DNA of 64,000 nt from Io17-Chloro-G2 sp965226825 (GTDB lineage Bacteria; Chloroflexota; Dehalococcoidia; Lucifugimonadales; UBA3495). The stretch covers positions 1 through 64,000 of the forward strand of contig CBDDED010000002.1 of assembly GCA_965226825.1 (NCBI GenBank). Reading direction: 5' to 3'. The notes under the pieces were generated by a model. It was not told where the DNA came from and made no database searches. It worked only from the letters and a program-made list of their open reading frames with translations. Of the stretch, positions 42,925-52,200 are shown one piece after another (the stretch's first letter is position 1; every line of letters starts with the position of its first letter). A program made the position numbers and the translations under genes.

Positions 42925-43467
42925 ATGACAACTCAACAAACCCAAGCACCAACCAGAATCCCGGTGACCGGCAAATACGGGGAACTCTGGACAGATGAAC
43001 CCGAGCAGATACTCATTGAGCAGGTCCGAGACTACCTGGCCCAGTACCGACCCAATAAGTTCATACCAAACTGGAACGAAATGGCCATAACAGATCAGAT
43101 CACATGCCTGAGGGCCTGTGTGAACTCAGTGTTGTATCTGAGCCAGAACGTCATCTCCCACCCGGAAATCCGAGTACTCCTCAGCAGGCTCCCTTGTGTA
43201 ACCAACCACACGGACGCAGAACCCAACAACCCAACCGCATTCCTGACAGACTTTCAGGAACAGGCGGACAGGGCAGTCCCGGCGTGGAAGGACCTCCCCG
43301 GCCTGCTCAGGCGCCGGTTCACCGACTACTACCACCATTCGGTGACACTCCGAAAAACCGGAAAGCTGAGCTGGCTGGACGTGGAGATGATGCTCGCCTT
43401 CGCCATGACGCAGGGACTCTTCCTCACGCCGGCAAGCTTCGATAACTTCCAAGCAAAACCAGCGTAG
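42925..43467 (+). CDS. Hypothetical helical protein
   Basis: 180 residues, almost entirely helical with conserved-looking aromatic positions (EQILIEQVRDYLAQYRPNKF, FTDYYHHSVTLRKTGK, LDVEMMLAFAMTQGLFLTP). No signal, membrane segment or catalytic motif. Unknown family. Confidence 0.6.
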   Translation: MTTQQTQAPTRIPVTGKYGELWTDEPEQILIEQVRDYLAQYRPNKFIPNWNEMAITDQITCLRACVNSVLYLSQNVISHPEIRVLLSRLPCVTNHTDAEPNNPTAFLTDFQEQADRAVPAWKDLPGLLRRRFTDYYHHSVTLRKTGKLSWLDVEMMLAFAMTQGLFLTPASFDNFQAKPA

Positions 43468-43521
43468 ACCCGCTGGACCCCACCCCCCCACTCCAAAACT
43501 TCCAGGAGGCCGAACCCCCAT

Positions 43522-43776
43522 ATGACCCACGCACACATCTGGCACTACGACCCTGAATCATCGGACCTCAGGTTCGACCCCGAGTTCTTTCCAAGCGCCG
43601 AATCAGCCGGCCGTCACCTCAGAGACATCGAAGAGCCCGGGCTCGTCATGATGTGCGAGAACAACCCGGGCCCGACGTCGGCCGATTGCCGTTACCTCAT
43701 CGTACCCGCGCCCTCCGAAGGAGACTTCAACCAGGTCCGGTTTCACCCGGCGCCAACCAAGACATCCAACACCTAA
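43522..43776 (+). CDS. Small hypothetical acidic protein
   Basis: 84 residues, acidic, mixed alpha/beta (LRFDPEFFPSAESAGRHL, CRYLIVPAPSEGD). AGGAGGC lies about 13 bases upstream. Unknown family. Confidence 0.5.
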   Translation: MTHAHIWHYDPESSDLRFDPEFFPSAESAGRHLRDIEEPGLVMMCENNPGPTSADCRYLIVPAPSEGDFNQVRFHPAPTKTSNT

Positions 43777-43810
43777 CCCAAAATCCCCAATCCCCCGACA
43801 GGAGCTCCCA

Positions 43811-44200
43811 ATGGAATTGATCATCAGCCTGGACCAGGAACAACTCGCCGCCCTCATCCCCGCCCTCGAAGACCTGGGTCTCCTCACTCCTCCAAATCTA
43901 ATCTCCATAGATTGGCACAACCCGCGGAGAAAGGAATCGGTCTACCAGGTCGCCACCGAGTCAGACCTCAAAGAGATGACCACGGAATTCAACGAGTGCA
44001 TAGAAAACGCCGGAATCGAACTCCGATTCAAGGACCCCACAGACCTCAGCCCCCAGCAGTGTTGGAACCTCCTGGATTGGCTGAACACCAACGCCCAATG
44101 GTCCGAAGACCCCTGTTTCATCGAAACCTGGCTCGAGGACGACAAAGACCTCATGAGGGTGGAACTAAACAAGAACCCCGAACTCCTGGTCCAGTCCTAA
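43811..44200 (+). CDS. Hypothetical acidic protein
   Basis: 129 residues, strongly acidic, starting with a short beta strand (MELIISLDQEQL) and helical afterwards. GGAG site before the ATG. Unknown family. DNA-mimic function would fit the charge but is speculation. Confidence 0.55.
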   Translation: MELIISLDQEQLAALIPALEDLGLLTPPNLISIDWHNPRRKESVYQVATESDLKEMTTEFNECIENAGIELRFKDPTDLSPQQCWNLLDWLNTNAQWSEDPCFIETWLEDDKDLMRVELNKNPELLVQS

Positions 44201-44240
44201 CCCACACCCTCTATCGCCCCAACCCCAGGAGGAGACCCAA

Positions 44241-44495
44241 ATGACCGAACAAAAAGCCCAACAGGCAATCTCGGACATCGAACGAATGGCCAAAACCGCC
44301 CGGACCCTCTGGGAAGAGAAGAAATGGATGGAACTCGCCGGAATGTTCGACTACATGGAACAGGCCGCCCAAAGAGGCTTCAACCAGACCTACCAGCTAT
44401 TCAACATTCCTCATAACGAGCCGAACCTGCCCGAATCCAGAGAGCACGAAATAGCCGCCGCCCTCGCACCAATCTCGGACACACCGGAACACTGA
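44241..44495 (+). CDS. Small hypothetical helical protein
   Basis: 84 residues of charged helix (AQQAISDIERMAKTARTLWEEKKW). AGGAGG site ten bases before the ATG. Unknown family. Confidence 0.55.
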   Translation: MTEQKAQQAISDIERMAKTARTLWEEKKWMELAGMFDYMEQAAQRGFNQTYQLFNIPHNEPNLPESREHEIAAALAPISDTPEH

Positions 44496-44518
44496 GCCCA
44501 TACCAAACCAGCAGCACC

Positions 44519-44833
44519 GTGAGGAGAACCACACCACCGAAAAGTCCAACCAGGCCCGACAGTTGCACACCCGAATGCCGTCACCAAATCCAGAAGCCGC
44601 TACCCTCATACCTGGTGGACGCATCCACCGGCTCTCGCACCCGACTATCGTTCCACTACGATTACCCACCCGGGATCGACATTGACAATTGGTATCCCCA
44701 GGGCCAACACAACGGACTGACCCACAAGATCAACCTGGTCCGGTACCACCTGGATTGCCACCACCGCCCCTGCATGACCTGCGAGGAGGACACCCGCAAT
44801 CCCTGCACCTGCGATTTCCGAGGCCCCCAGTAG
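44519..44833 (+). CDS. Cysteine-rich, likely zinc-binding small protein
   Basis: 104 residues from GTG 44519. Cys/His are clustered at CTPECRH (about 16-22) and in HLDCHHRPCMTC with PCTC near the end, enough for two metal sites. Directly upstream of the two GHKL ATPase genes. Unknown family. Confidence 0.5.
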   Translation: MRRTTPPKSPTRPDSCTPECRHQIQKPLPSYLVDASTGSRTRLSFHYDYPPGIDIDNWYPQGQHNGLTHKINLVRYHLDCHHRPCMTCEEDTRNPCTCDFRGPQ

Positions 44834-44888
44834 CCTCAGCCAACCCCCAACCCCACCAAAAATAAGCCTCACAGGAGAACGTCCCCCA

Positions 44889-46568
44889 ATGACCGCCACA
44901 CAGATACCCCAGTCCATAAAGGCAAACATTCACCAGGACGCCATCAACCGGGTGCCCGGGTTCTTCAACGCGACTACCCAGGACATCATGAACGAACTAT
45001 TTCAGAACGCCCGGAGAGCCGGGGCCACCCTTGTGAGCGTCACCACAACCGGTGAATTGATCACCGTCGCGGACAACGGACCCGGCATCCAGGACCCAGG
45101 GGTAATCCTCTCCTTCGGACAGACCCAGTGGGACAACAACCCAACACAAAACGAACATCCAGCCGGGATGGGACTATACTCCCTGGCCAGAAACCAGAGA
45201 GTCAACATAATCTCAAAAACACAGGACAACCCGCCGTGGCAGGTCATACTCACCCCGGACCACTTTGTGGGAAAACTGTCTGCACCGGTCAAAACCCTCC
45301 GTGACGAGGGAATCCCAATAGGGACATCCTTAACCTTCATCCACGAGAAGGAATCCGGAAACAGCCCCGAGTCAGTCACAGAGAAAGCCGCCAGGTACTA
45401 CCCCGTCGCCGTAAACCTCAACGGAAAGAAGATCCACCAAGCCGACTTCCTCGCCGGCGCCCTCCACGTCCAGGAACACGAGGGAGTCAGAATAGGAGTA
45501 TTCCGAAACCGGCACCACTCCAACTCAATAAACTTCCACGGGATTTTGGTCAAAAACAACAATCTGTCCGAAACCATCAACACCATAAACTCAACCTGGG
45601 CCGCAGAGATAGACGTCAGGGACTGCCCCCACCTCGAGCTAACATTGCCCGCCCGAAAGGAAATAATCCAGACTCCCTTCATCAAGAAACTCCACGACCC
45701 CTGCAGGGAGGCTGTCTACAAAGCAATAAGCCTCGAGACGGAAGAAGTAGAAGTCTCAAAAGAAATGCAGGACGACGCCGCCCGGTTCGGAATAAAACTC
45801 CCCGACGCCCAGCCCAAACTGAAACTCTGGCACCCCAAAAAGGCCGACTGGATTACCGACAAGAGCCACCTCGAAGAACGAACCCAGGTCCACCCGAAAT
45901 CCATCATCTGCGAAGTGCATCTCGAAACCCACGACCAACAGGCCCTCGCGAGAGCAGCAAGCTTCGACGGGACCGCGGCAAGGTTCGTTCAACCCGACAG
46001 CAGGTTCCAAGGATACGATTGGTATGACCAGCTCACACGGCTCACGGGAGTACGCACCACCATCACCGTGGGGGGAGAGGAGATCGACCTCAAAGAGCAC
46101 AGAAACGAGCAAAATACCCTCGCAAACCACCGCCCGGAAAAAATCCTCTTCGACCTGACGTTGAAGCACGCAGATAAAACAAACACATCAATCCAGATCA
46201 TCTCCGACCTCGCCTTCAAGACAGACGAAACTGAGTACCTTTACGACGACAACGCGGTCCTGGTAACCCAGGACAGTGGTATAAACACCTCCCAACTCCA
46301 AAGAATACTGATGGACTCATTCTTCTCAGCAGAACTCGACGGAACCATGGACAGCTACGATACCCAAAAGGAACACTGCGAAGAAGAATTCCAGGGAATC
46401 GCAATAACCCTGCTTTCAACAGAGGAAGAAGCAACCAAGGCCGCGCTCGCCGACGCCATCAGCTCTGCCCGGTACTCAATCCCAAACGGACTCACCGCAA
46501 CCATCAGGACAACCAACCGAGGCGAGATAGAAGTCACCCTAGAGACAACCCCCCAGGACCAGGGATAA
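44889..46568 (+). CDS. GHKL-type ATPase, copy 1
   Basis: 559 residues. The N-terminal Bergerat ATP-binding fold is complete: N box DIMNELFQNARRAGA near 37-51, G1 VADNGPGIQDP near 66, lid/G2 HPAGMGLYSLA near 96. A transducer-like region follows (HFVGKL, GTSLTFIHE), then a region strongly conserved with the neighbour (DCPHLELTLPARKE, about 248) and a 280-residue unassigned C-terminus. Overall layout is like Hsp90/MutL/topoisomerase-VI-type ATPases without a recognisable effector domain. A paralogue follows 63 bases downstream. Confidence 0.8.
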   Translation: MTATQIPQSIKANIHQDAINRVPGFFNATTQDIMNELFQNARRAGATLVSVTTTGELITVADNGPGIQDPGVILSFGQTQWDNNPTQNEHPAGMGLYSLARNQRVNIISKTQDNPPWQVILTPDHFVGKLSAPVKTLRDEGIPIGTSLTFIHEKESGNSPESVTEKAARYYPVAVNLNGKKIHQADFLAGALHVQEHEGVRIGVFRNRHHSNSINFHGILVKNNNLSETINTINSTWAAEIDVRDCPHLELTLPARKEIIQTPFIKKLHDPCREAVYKAISLETEEVEVSKEMQDDAARFGIKLPDAQPKLKLWHPKKADWITDKSHLEERTQVHPKSIICEVHLETHDQQALARAASFDGTAARFVQPDSRFQGYDWYDQLTRLTGVRTTITVGGEEIDLKEHRNEQNTLANHRPEKILFDLTLKHADKTNTSIQIISDLAFKTDETEYLYDDNAVLVTQDSGINTSQLQRILMDSFFSAELDGTMDSYDTQKEHCEEEFQGIAITLLSTEEEATKAALADAISSARYSIPNGLTATIRTTNRGEIEVTLETTPQDQG

Positions 46569-46631
46569 AACCAGCCTCAGGCCTCCCAGAGCAGCACCCA
46601 CTAAAGGAACGAAACAGGAGAATAATCCCGG

Positions 46632-48313
46632 ATGACCACCACGCAGATGCCCAATATGATCCAAGCCAACATCCACCAGGACGCCATCAACAGGGTCTCA
46701 GGATTCTTTAACGCGACCCTAGAGGACATCCTGAACGAACTCCTCCAGAACGCTCGCCGGTCCGGAGCCACCTGGGTCGAAATCCAAAAGGAACCAAATT
46801 CAATCAGCGTCCAGGACAACGGCCGCGGGGTCAAGGACCCCAGGGCCCTCCTTTCCTTCGGACAGAGCGAATGGGACCAGGCCCACGCCCTGAACGAGCA
46901 CCCCCAGCCGGCATGGGACTCTACGCCCTAGCCCGGACCAGGAACGTCACCATCAGATCACGGGGCCAGGACACAAGCCCCCCCTGGGAGGTCAACTTGA
47001 CTCCCGACCACTTCGTCGGAAAACTCGCCGCGCCCGTTGAGTTACTCGACGACCCTGGAATGCTAACCGGCACCACCGTGACCTTCGACGACACCACCGC
47101 AGTACATTACCTAGACGAGGCACTGAAGAAAGCCGCGAGACACTACCCCCTCCCGGTATTCCTCAACAACGCCCCCATGGAGCAGGTCGACTTCCTCAAG
47201 GACGCAATCCACATCCACGAATGGGAGGGCATAAGAATCGGCGTCTACGCCAACCGGTACCACTCGAGAGGAATGAACTTCCACGGCATCGTTGTGGACA
47301 AACCCACCATGCCGGAGGTAAACGCCATAGAGACCACCTGGATCACCCAGGCCGATATAACCGACTGCCCCCATCTGGAACTCACCCTACCGGCCCGCAA
47401 GGAAGCCGTCCAAACACCCTTCCTCGACGAACTCAGGCATGAGTGCAGGCGGGCAGTCTACACCGCCATTTCCATCCACAATCAGCCTGTGGACATATCA
47501 CCGGCCCAGCAGCACGAAGCTGCGCAAATGGGCATCCACATTCCATCCGCAATGCCAAAGCTCATACCCTGGGCGCCCGGCAAGGCAGATTACACCGCCG
47601 ACAAAAACACCCAGAGAGAATACGTCAAAAACGACACGATCCTCATGGCAATCGACCTTGAACCAGCCGACGAGCAGGCCCTGGCACGCGCTTTAGAGAG
47701 AAAAGGCATCCTCACCACGTTCGCAAAAACAGATGGAAGACTCGCCGGCTACGCCTGGTACGACCGGCTCCCACAGGCCACCGACCTCACCATCACCATA
47801 ACGTTGGAAGGTGAGACCTTCGACCTCAACGAACACCGCCGGACCAGACGGTCACTCGACAACACCAAGAAGGCGGACAGCATCACCTTCTCCCTGACAA
47901 TCGTGGACCCAAATGACGACGAAACCCTAATCGAGGTCCCAGGCGACCTGGCATTCGAGAAAGACCAGTTCAACTACGGAGACGACCAGAAGCCCATCAT
48001 GACCAAGGACACCGACATGTCCGTCGGGGAACTCCAGGACATGATGTTTGACGCCTACTTCTCGCCCAACTATGACGGAGCCGCAGACAGCTACAAAACC
48101 CAGAAACACGACCACATGACGGGTTTCAAGACCACGTCCCTCATGTACCTCTCCTCCATGGAAGACGCCCTCAAGACGATCCTGATAAACGCCCTCGACA
48201 ACGTCAGGTACCAGATCCCCCCGGGGACCACCGCCACCATCACCTTGAACGCCCAGGAGGTCCTGAAAGTCTCCCTCGATGAGGGAAACACCATAGACCA
48301 GGACTACGCCTGA
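46632..48313 (+). pseudogene. GHKL-type ATPase, copy 2, frameshifted
   Basis: Paralogue of copy 1 along its whole length (IQANIHQDAINRVSGFFNA, NELLQNARRSGA, QDNGRGVKDP, then PAGMGLYALAR, NFHGIVV, DCPHLELTLPARKE). The frame changes by -1 at a five-C run (46901-46905), exactly between NEHP and AGMGLY in the ATP lid. A slip or one more C would restore NEHPPAGMGLY. Both flanking frames are otherwise clean, favouring programmed slippage or a sequencing deletion over old decay. Total would be about 560 residues. Confidence 0.75.
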
Positions 48314-48362
48314 CCCCCAGCACCCATCCCAAAAAGAATCAAAACATCAGGAGCCCCATACC

Positions 48363-48785
48363 GTGAGCAGAGAGCAAAAGCCGAAGATCCAGGTCTACGA
48401 ACTCGGGGAAGACCAGTTCTTCCTAACCGACGGAGAAACCTGCTGGGACATGACCCCGACCCTTGGCTGGCGAAGCCTACCGATATTCATGTTAGAACTG
48501 GCCTCCGCCAAACAGCCAGACTGGCCCATGCACTCCCGGTCATGGGACGAGTTCAGGAACGCACCGGAGACCCGGGACCTCGTGCTCGTCGCCCAGATGG
48601 ACAACCCAGGGGAGAAGACCGAGAAAATCTCCATACTCACCGACGTCATGCAGGGCGGCGCCAGGAACGCATTCGCCATCATCGACTTCAACCCCAACAC
48701 CTGGGAGTACTACGTCCGGGCCCAGTTGGAACTCGACGACCAAACCGAACCCCGCCAGCCAGCCCAAAACATGACAAAGTCATAA
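48363..48785 (+). CDS. Hypothetical protein
   Basis: 140 residues from GTG 48363 with AGGAG about 11 bases upstream. Mixed alpha/beta (KIQVYELGEDQFFLTDGETC, EKISILTDVMQGGARNAFAIID). Third gene after the GHKL pair. Unknown family. Confidence 0.55.
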   Translation: MSREQKPKIQVYELGEDQFFLTDGETCWDMTPTLGWRSLPIFMLELASAKQPDWPMHSRSWDEFRNAPETRDLVLVAQMDNPGEKTEKISILTDVMQGGARNAFAIIDFNPNTWEYYVRAQLELDDQTEPRQPAQNMTKS

Positions 48786-48820
48786 AACAGAAAGCCAAAC
48801 ACCCCACGAGCAACATATAA

Positions 48821-49423
48821 ATGAACCCCAAAATCCCAACTCTCTGGACCATCGGACACTCAAACCACACGATGTCAAAGTTCCTCGACATGCTGGAGCA
48901 AAACCAGATCCAAAAGATCATGGACGTCCGCTCCACCCCCTACAGCAGCCACGCAAACTGGTTCGACGAAACCGAACTCCCCGAAGTCCTGAGAACGAAC
49001 GGAGTGGCCTACACACATGCGGGAAAGGACCTAGGCGGCCGCCCCACAGCCCCAGAACAGTACGGACCGGACGGCCGCGCCCAGTACGACCTCATGGCCC
49101 TCACCAGGAACTTCCGGATGAGACTTACCCAGGTGCTCGCCAGCGCCCGCATCAGACGCACCGCCCTCATGTGCACGGAGAAGGACCCCCTCCGGTGTCA
49201 CCGGACCCTCATGGTCTGCCATGAACTCACCACCCAGGAGGACATCAAGGACACTCTGAACATAGTCCACATCCTGGCCGACGGCGCCCTGATAACCCAT
49301 GAAGAACTCATGGACAAACTCATCACGAACCACCGCCATCCCCCAGCCCCCCGGTGGCTCCAGATAAACCAGGCCGGCAGAAAACAGGCACAGAAGTTCG
49401 CCTACCGGAGCAAACAGGCATGA
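48821..49423 (+). CDS. DUF488-family protein
   Basis: 200 residues with the family motifs in order: TIGHSN near residue 10, MDVRSTPYSSHANWF near 33, LGGRP near 71, and the CTEKDPLRCHR motif near 118, whose Cys/His resemble a catalytic or metal site. Function of DUF488 proteins is not known; they often occur in mobile elements. Overlaps the Nudix gene by ATGA. Confidence 0.85.
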   Translation: MNPKIPTLWTIGHSNHTMSKFLDMLEQNQIQKIMDVRSTPYSSHANWFDETELPEVLRTNGVAYTHAGKDLGGRPTAPEQYGPDGRAQYDLMALTRNFRMRLTQVLASARIRRTALMCTEKDPLRCHRTLMVCHELTTQEDIKDTLNIVHILADGALITHEELMDKLITNHRHPPAPRWLQINQAGRKQAQKFAYRSKQA

Positions 49424-50052
49424 ACCAGAACAACAACACAAAACACCTCGGTAAGACCGTCCTGGTTTGCCCCAAGGCAGTCCTATCGGACGTCCCCGAA
49501 TTCATACTATGGGCGGAACATCCCAAAGTATTCGAAGACATCAGAGAATCCCTCATGTGGATGGACCGCCCCATCGCGGAAAAAACCACCCAACACATCC
49601 AGATCATCCCCGCCGCCTACATCCAGAACCAAAAGGGATGGTACTGCGTCCTGGAAAGGACCCCCAGCGAGTACTCCTACCTCCACCGGAAGCTCAGCCT
49701 GATTTCCGGCGGCCACATAGACCAGCCCGAGCCTCACATGAGGGAGGAGACCTTCGAGAACACCCTGCTATACAACCTCCGCCGCGAACTCAAGGAGGAA
49801 CTGGGAATATCCCCAACCAAGCCCCCCGAAATCCTGGGCATGATTTACACCAGGCTGTCCGACGACTCTTCAAGGCACGCCGCGTTCATGTACCGCGCAC
49901 AGGCCAACCAGGTCTTCACACAGGCCCCCGAGGAATTCAACACGGAATCGGCCATCACGGGAACATTCGCCGGACACCAGGGCCTCACAGAGCTCAGAGA
50001 GAGGTTCGATCCCTGGTCCAAGGTCCTGATAGACCACCTCACAATCAACTGA
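49420..50052 (+). CDS. Nudix hydrolase (MutT-like, COG4112 type)
   Basis: 210 residues. The Nudix box appears as GGHID followed, after an insertion, by LRRELKEELGI (about 101-131), retaining the REUxEExGU metal-binding glutamates. The preceding IPAAYIQNQKGWYCVLERT and LHRKLSLISGGH resemble the predicted phosphoesterase branch of the superfamily. Substrate unknown, probably a nucleoside diphosphate derivative. Start fixed by the ATGA overlap with DUF488. Confidence 0.82.
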   Translation: MNQNNNTKHLGKTVLVCPKAVLSDVPEFILWAEHPKVFEDIRESLMWMDRPIAEKTTQHIQIIPAAYIQNQKGWYCVLERTPSEYSYLHRKLSLISGGHIDQPEPHMREETFENTLLYNLRRELKEELGISPTKPPEILGMIYTRLSDDSSRHAAFMYRAQANQVFTQAPEEFNTESAITGTFAGHQGLTELRERFDPWSKVLIDHLTIN

Positions 50053-50143
50053 ACGCCAGGACCCCAACACCCACAGAATATCCCAAAAGGGAACATCCCA
50101 AAGATAGACCCAAGGCCCCATCCACCCAATCTTCTAAAAAGAC

Positions 50144-51022
50144 GTGAACATGACCGCCCAGAATAAAATCATCCAATACTTCGAGAAGCTTCCAAACCGA
50201 AGAATCGACCAGGCCCGTGGCGTGTACCGGGAGAATCAACCCTGCTGCGTGGGCGCCCACCTTGCCCACATACTCGGAGAGACCACCGGGCAACACCTAG
50301 ACGGAGCGGACGCCTGGGCGAAACTCATGGGCGGAAACCGCGCTCACGCCATTCTGATCCTGAGGCAGGCCGGAGCTCCCCATGACCCATTTTCAGAGGA
50401 GGAATGGCAGCTCACGCCAGCCCAGGTCTTTCAGGCCGCGGCCAGGATCGAAGAACTCCCCCCACTCAGAGGAGCAGACCTCTCATACGCCGACCTGGGC
50501 CGCGCCGAGCTACCCGCAGCAGACCTCAGAGACACCAACCTCAGTCACGTCCTCGCATCGCGCTCCAATTTCCAGGGAGCGAACCTCGCGAGAGCAGACC
50601 TGAGCAACGCCTACCTGGGAGAAAGCAACCTAGAACACGCAAACCTGGAAGATTCAAAACTAGTCGACGCACAGCTTCCCGACGCCCTGTTGACCTGGGC
50701 CAACCTGAACGGAGCGGACCTCCGAAGATCCACCATGCACGTGGCAACCCTCAGAGCCGCATCCCTGGAAAGAGCCGACCTCGAGGACGCCGATCTCTAC
50801 TGCGTCAACCTGACGGACGCCAACCTCACCGGAGCCAACCTGACCGGCACCAACCTCGCGGGAGCGAACCTGATCCGGGCCAACCTCACGGGAGCACAAC
50901 TCAAGGGCGCCCTCATGAACGGCGCCGACCTCACAGGCGCAAACCTGTCGGACACCGACACCGACAATACCGACCTGACCAACGCGGTCCTCACCAGAAC
51001 CCTATTGGAAAAACCCAACTAA
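50144..51022 (+). CDS. Pentapeptide-repeat protein
   Basis: 292 residues. The first ~105 form a separate helical domain (CCVGAHLAHILGE). From about residue 110 to the end, some 34 A(D/N)LxX pentapeptides (GADLSYADLGRAEL and so on) will fold as a right-handed quadrilateral beta-helix. Relatives mimic DNA and protect gyrase, but most are uncharacterised. GTG 50144 or ATG 50150 may be the start. Confidence 0.9.
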   Translation: MNMTAQNKIIQYFEKLPNRRIDQARGVYRENQPCCVGAHLAHILGETTGQHLDGADAWAKLMGGNRAHAILILRQAGAPHDPFSEEEWQLTPAQVFQAAARIEELPPLRGADLSYADLGRAELPAADLRDTNLSHVLASRSNFQGANLARADLSNAYLGESNLEHANLEDSKLVDAQLPDALLTWANLNGADLRRSTMHVATLRAASLERADLEDADLYCVNLTDANLTGANLTGTNLAGANLIRANLTGAQLKGALMNGADLTGANLSDTDTDNTDLTNAVLTRTLLEKPN

Positions 51023-51071
51023 CCTCCGCACCGAAATCCCAAAATGGGAAAACCACTCCGGAACGAACATC

Positions 51072-51419
51072 ATGGTCTCCCGGAAGGGCGCGATTGAAGC
51101 CCGGGACGGACAGATGGGCCTGATACCCGGCTCGATGGGTACCGCCAGCTACGTGGTCCGGGGCAAGGGAAACAGGGCCTCGTTCAACACCGCTCCCCAC
51201 GGCGCCGGCCGCCGGATGGGAAGGGGCCAGGCCAGACGCACCTTCACCATGGACGACTTCGACCGGGACATGGAGGGGATTGAGGTCAAGCGCTCCGACG
51301 CGTTCCTGGACGAACTCCCCGGGGCTTACAAGGACATCGACCTGGTCATAGAGCAATCCAAGAACCTGGTGGACGTGGTCCACACCTTCCACCAAGTCGT
51401 CAACGTCAAGGGAGACTAG
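51072..51419 (+). pseudogene. rtcB: RtcB RNA ligase, C-terminal fragment
   Basis: 115 residues matching only the end of RtcB: VSRKGAIEARDGQMGLIPGSMGTASYVV, HGAGRRMGR with the histidine that becomes guanylated, DEIPGAYKD equivalent (DELPGAYKDIDLVI) and VVHTFHQVVNVKGD. RtcB is normally 400-480 residues; the manganese-binding N-terminal two thirds are absent, and upstream in-frame sequence shows no homology. It can hardly ligate RNA on its own. It lies between the pentapeptide gene and DUF1281. Confidence 0.85.
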
Positions 51420-51458
51420 CAGGCCCGAACCCGCTCCAGTCAGCCCCCACCCAGACCC

Positions 51459-51516
51459 AAACGCCCGCTCACGCCCCAAACGCCCGCTCCCGCCCATAGA
51501 ACCCCAGTGGGCGTTT
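51459..51516. repeat. Short direct and inverted repeat cluster
   Basis: AAACGCCCGCTC occurs at 51459-51470 and 51478-51489, and the inverted GGGCGTTT at 51509-51516 can pair with either copy. It sits between the RtcB fragment and DUF1281 and could form alternative hairpins, perhaps a terminator. Confidence 0.65.
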
Positions 51517-51551
51517 CCACATCTCAATCAAATCAAAAGGAGAACCAGCCG

Positions 51552-52049
51552 ATGCCAAACCACTGTGAAAATACCCTTACGGTAACCGGAGCCACGGAGG
51601 ACGTGCAGGCGTTCCGGGACTTCGCGATGAACGGCGATGAAAACCCCTTCGACATCAACAAGTTCGTACCGATGCCCGATGACATCCGGCAGGCCCAATC
51701 CCCCGACCCCGAACTCGCAGCAAGATTCATGAAAGAGCACGGAGCAGCGGACTGGTACGACTGGGCCTGCGACAACTGGGGCACCAAGTGGGAACCCTAC
51801 GAGGTGAATATCAAAGAGAACACTCCACAGAGCCCCGACCAGGGTTCAATCTCCTACTGGTTCCTCACTGCATGGGCGCCTTTCAGCGACGACTGCATGG
51901 AGAAAATATCCGCAAAATTCCCCACCCTGAATATCCACCTCGAATACTCCGAATCCGGGATGGGATTCGAGGGCTACTACACCCTCGAAGCCGGAAGGTT
52001 CATCGATTCCAAGCACACGGAGATAGAGGACAAAGACGGCGAGGAGTAG
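51552..52049 (+). CDS. DUF1281 (Api92-like) family protein
   Basis: 165 residues. MPNHCENTLTVTG at the start, KFVPMPDDI, WYDWACDNWGTKWEPY and SYWFLTAWAPF are the typical motifs of this family, which is found in phages, plasmids and conjugative elements. Function unknown; a ferredoxin-like fold is likely. AAAGGAG precedes the ATG at 51552. Strong evidence for the mobile nature of the region. Confidence 0.88.
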   Translation: MPNHCENTLTVTGATEDVQAFRDFAMNGDENPFDINKFVPMPDDIRQAQSPDPELAARFMKEHGAADWYDWACDNWGTKWEPYEVNIKENTPQSPDQGSISYWFLTAWAPFSDDCMEKISAKFPTLNIHLEYSESGMGFEGYYTLEAGRFIDSKHTEIEDKDGEE

Positions 52050-52104
52050 AAATCCCCAACTGCGGAACACCGGCACGGAGAACAATTGAGATAATTCATA
52101 CAGT

Positions 52105-52180
52105 CGGGATGTAGCCCAGAGGCCAGGGCGCTTGGTTTGGGACCAAGAGGCCGCGGGTTCGAGTCCCGCCATCCCGACCA
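52105..52180 (+). tRNA. tRNA-Pro (anticodon UGG)
   Basis: Cloverleaf with acceptor CGGGATG/CATCCCG, anticodon stem CTTGG/CCAAG around TTTGGGA (anticodon TGG), T-arm GCGGGTTCGAGTCCCGC and encoded CCA. GATAAT at 52090-52095 stands nine bases upstream, a possible -10 box. A single tRNA inside the element, next to no integrase. Confidence 0.95.
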
Positions 52181-52200
52181 TACCGACTCATGGTGAAACG

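Noticed and set aside
50991..51527. 178-codon minus-strand frame
   Set aside because: Antisense to the RtcB fragment, whose protein similarity is decisive.
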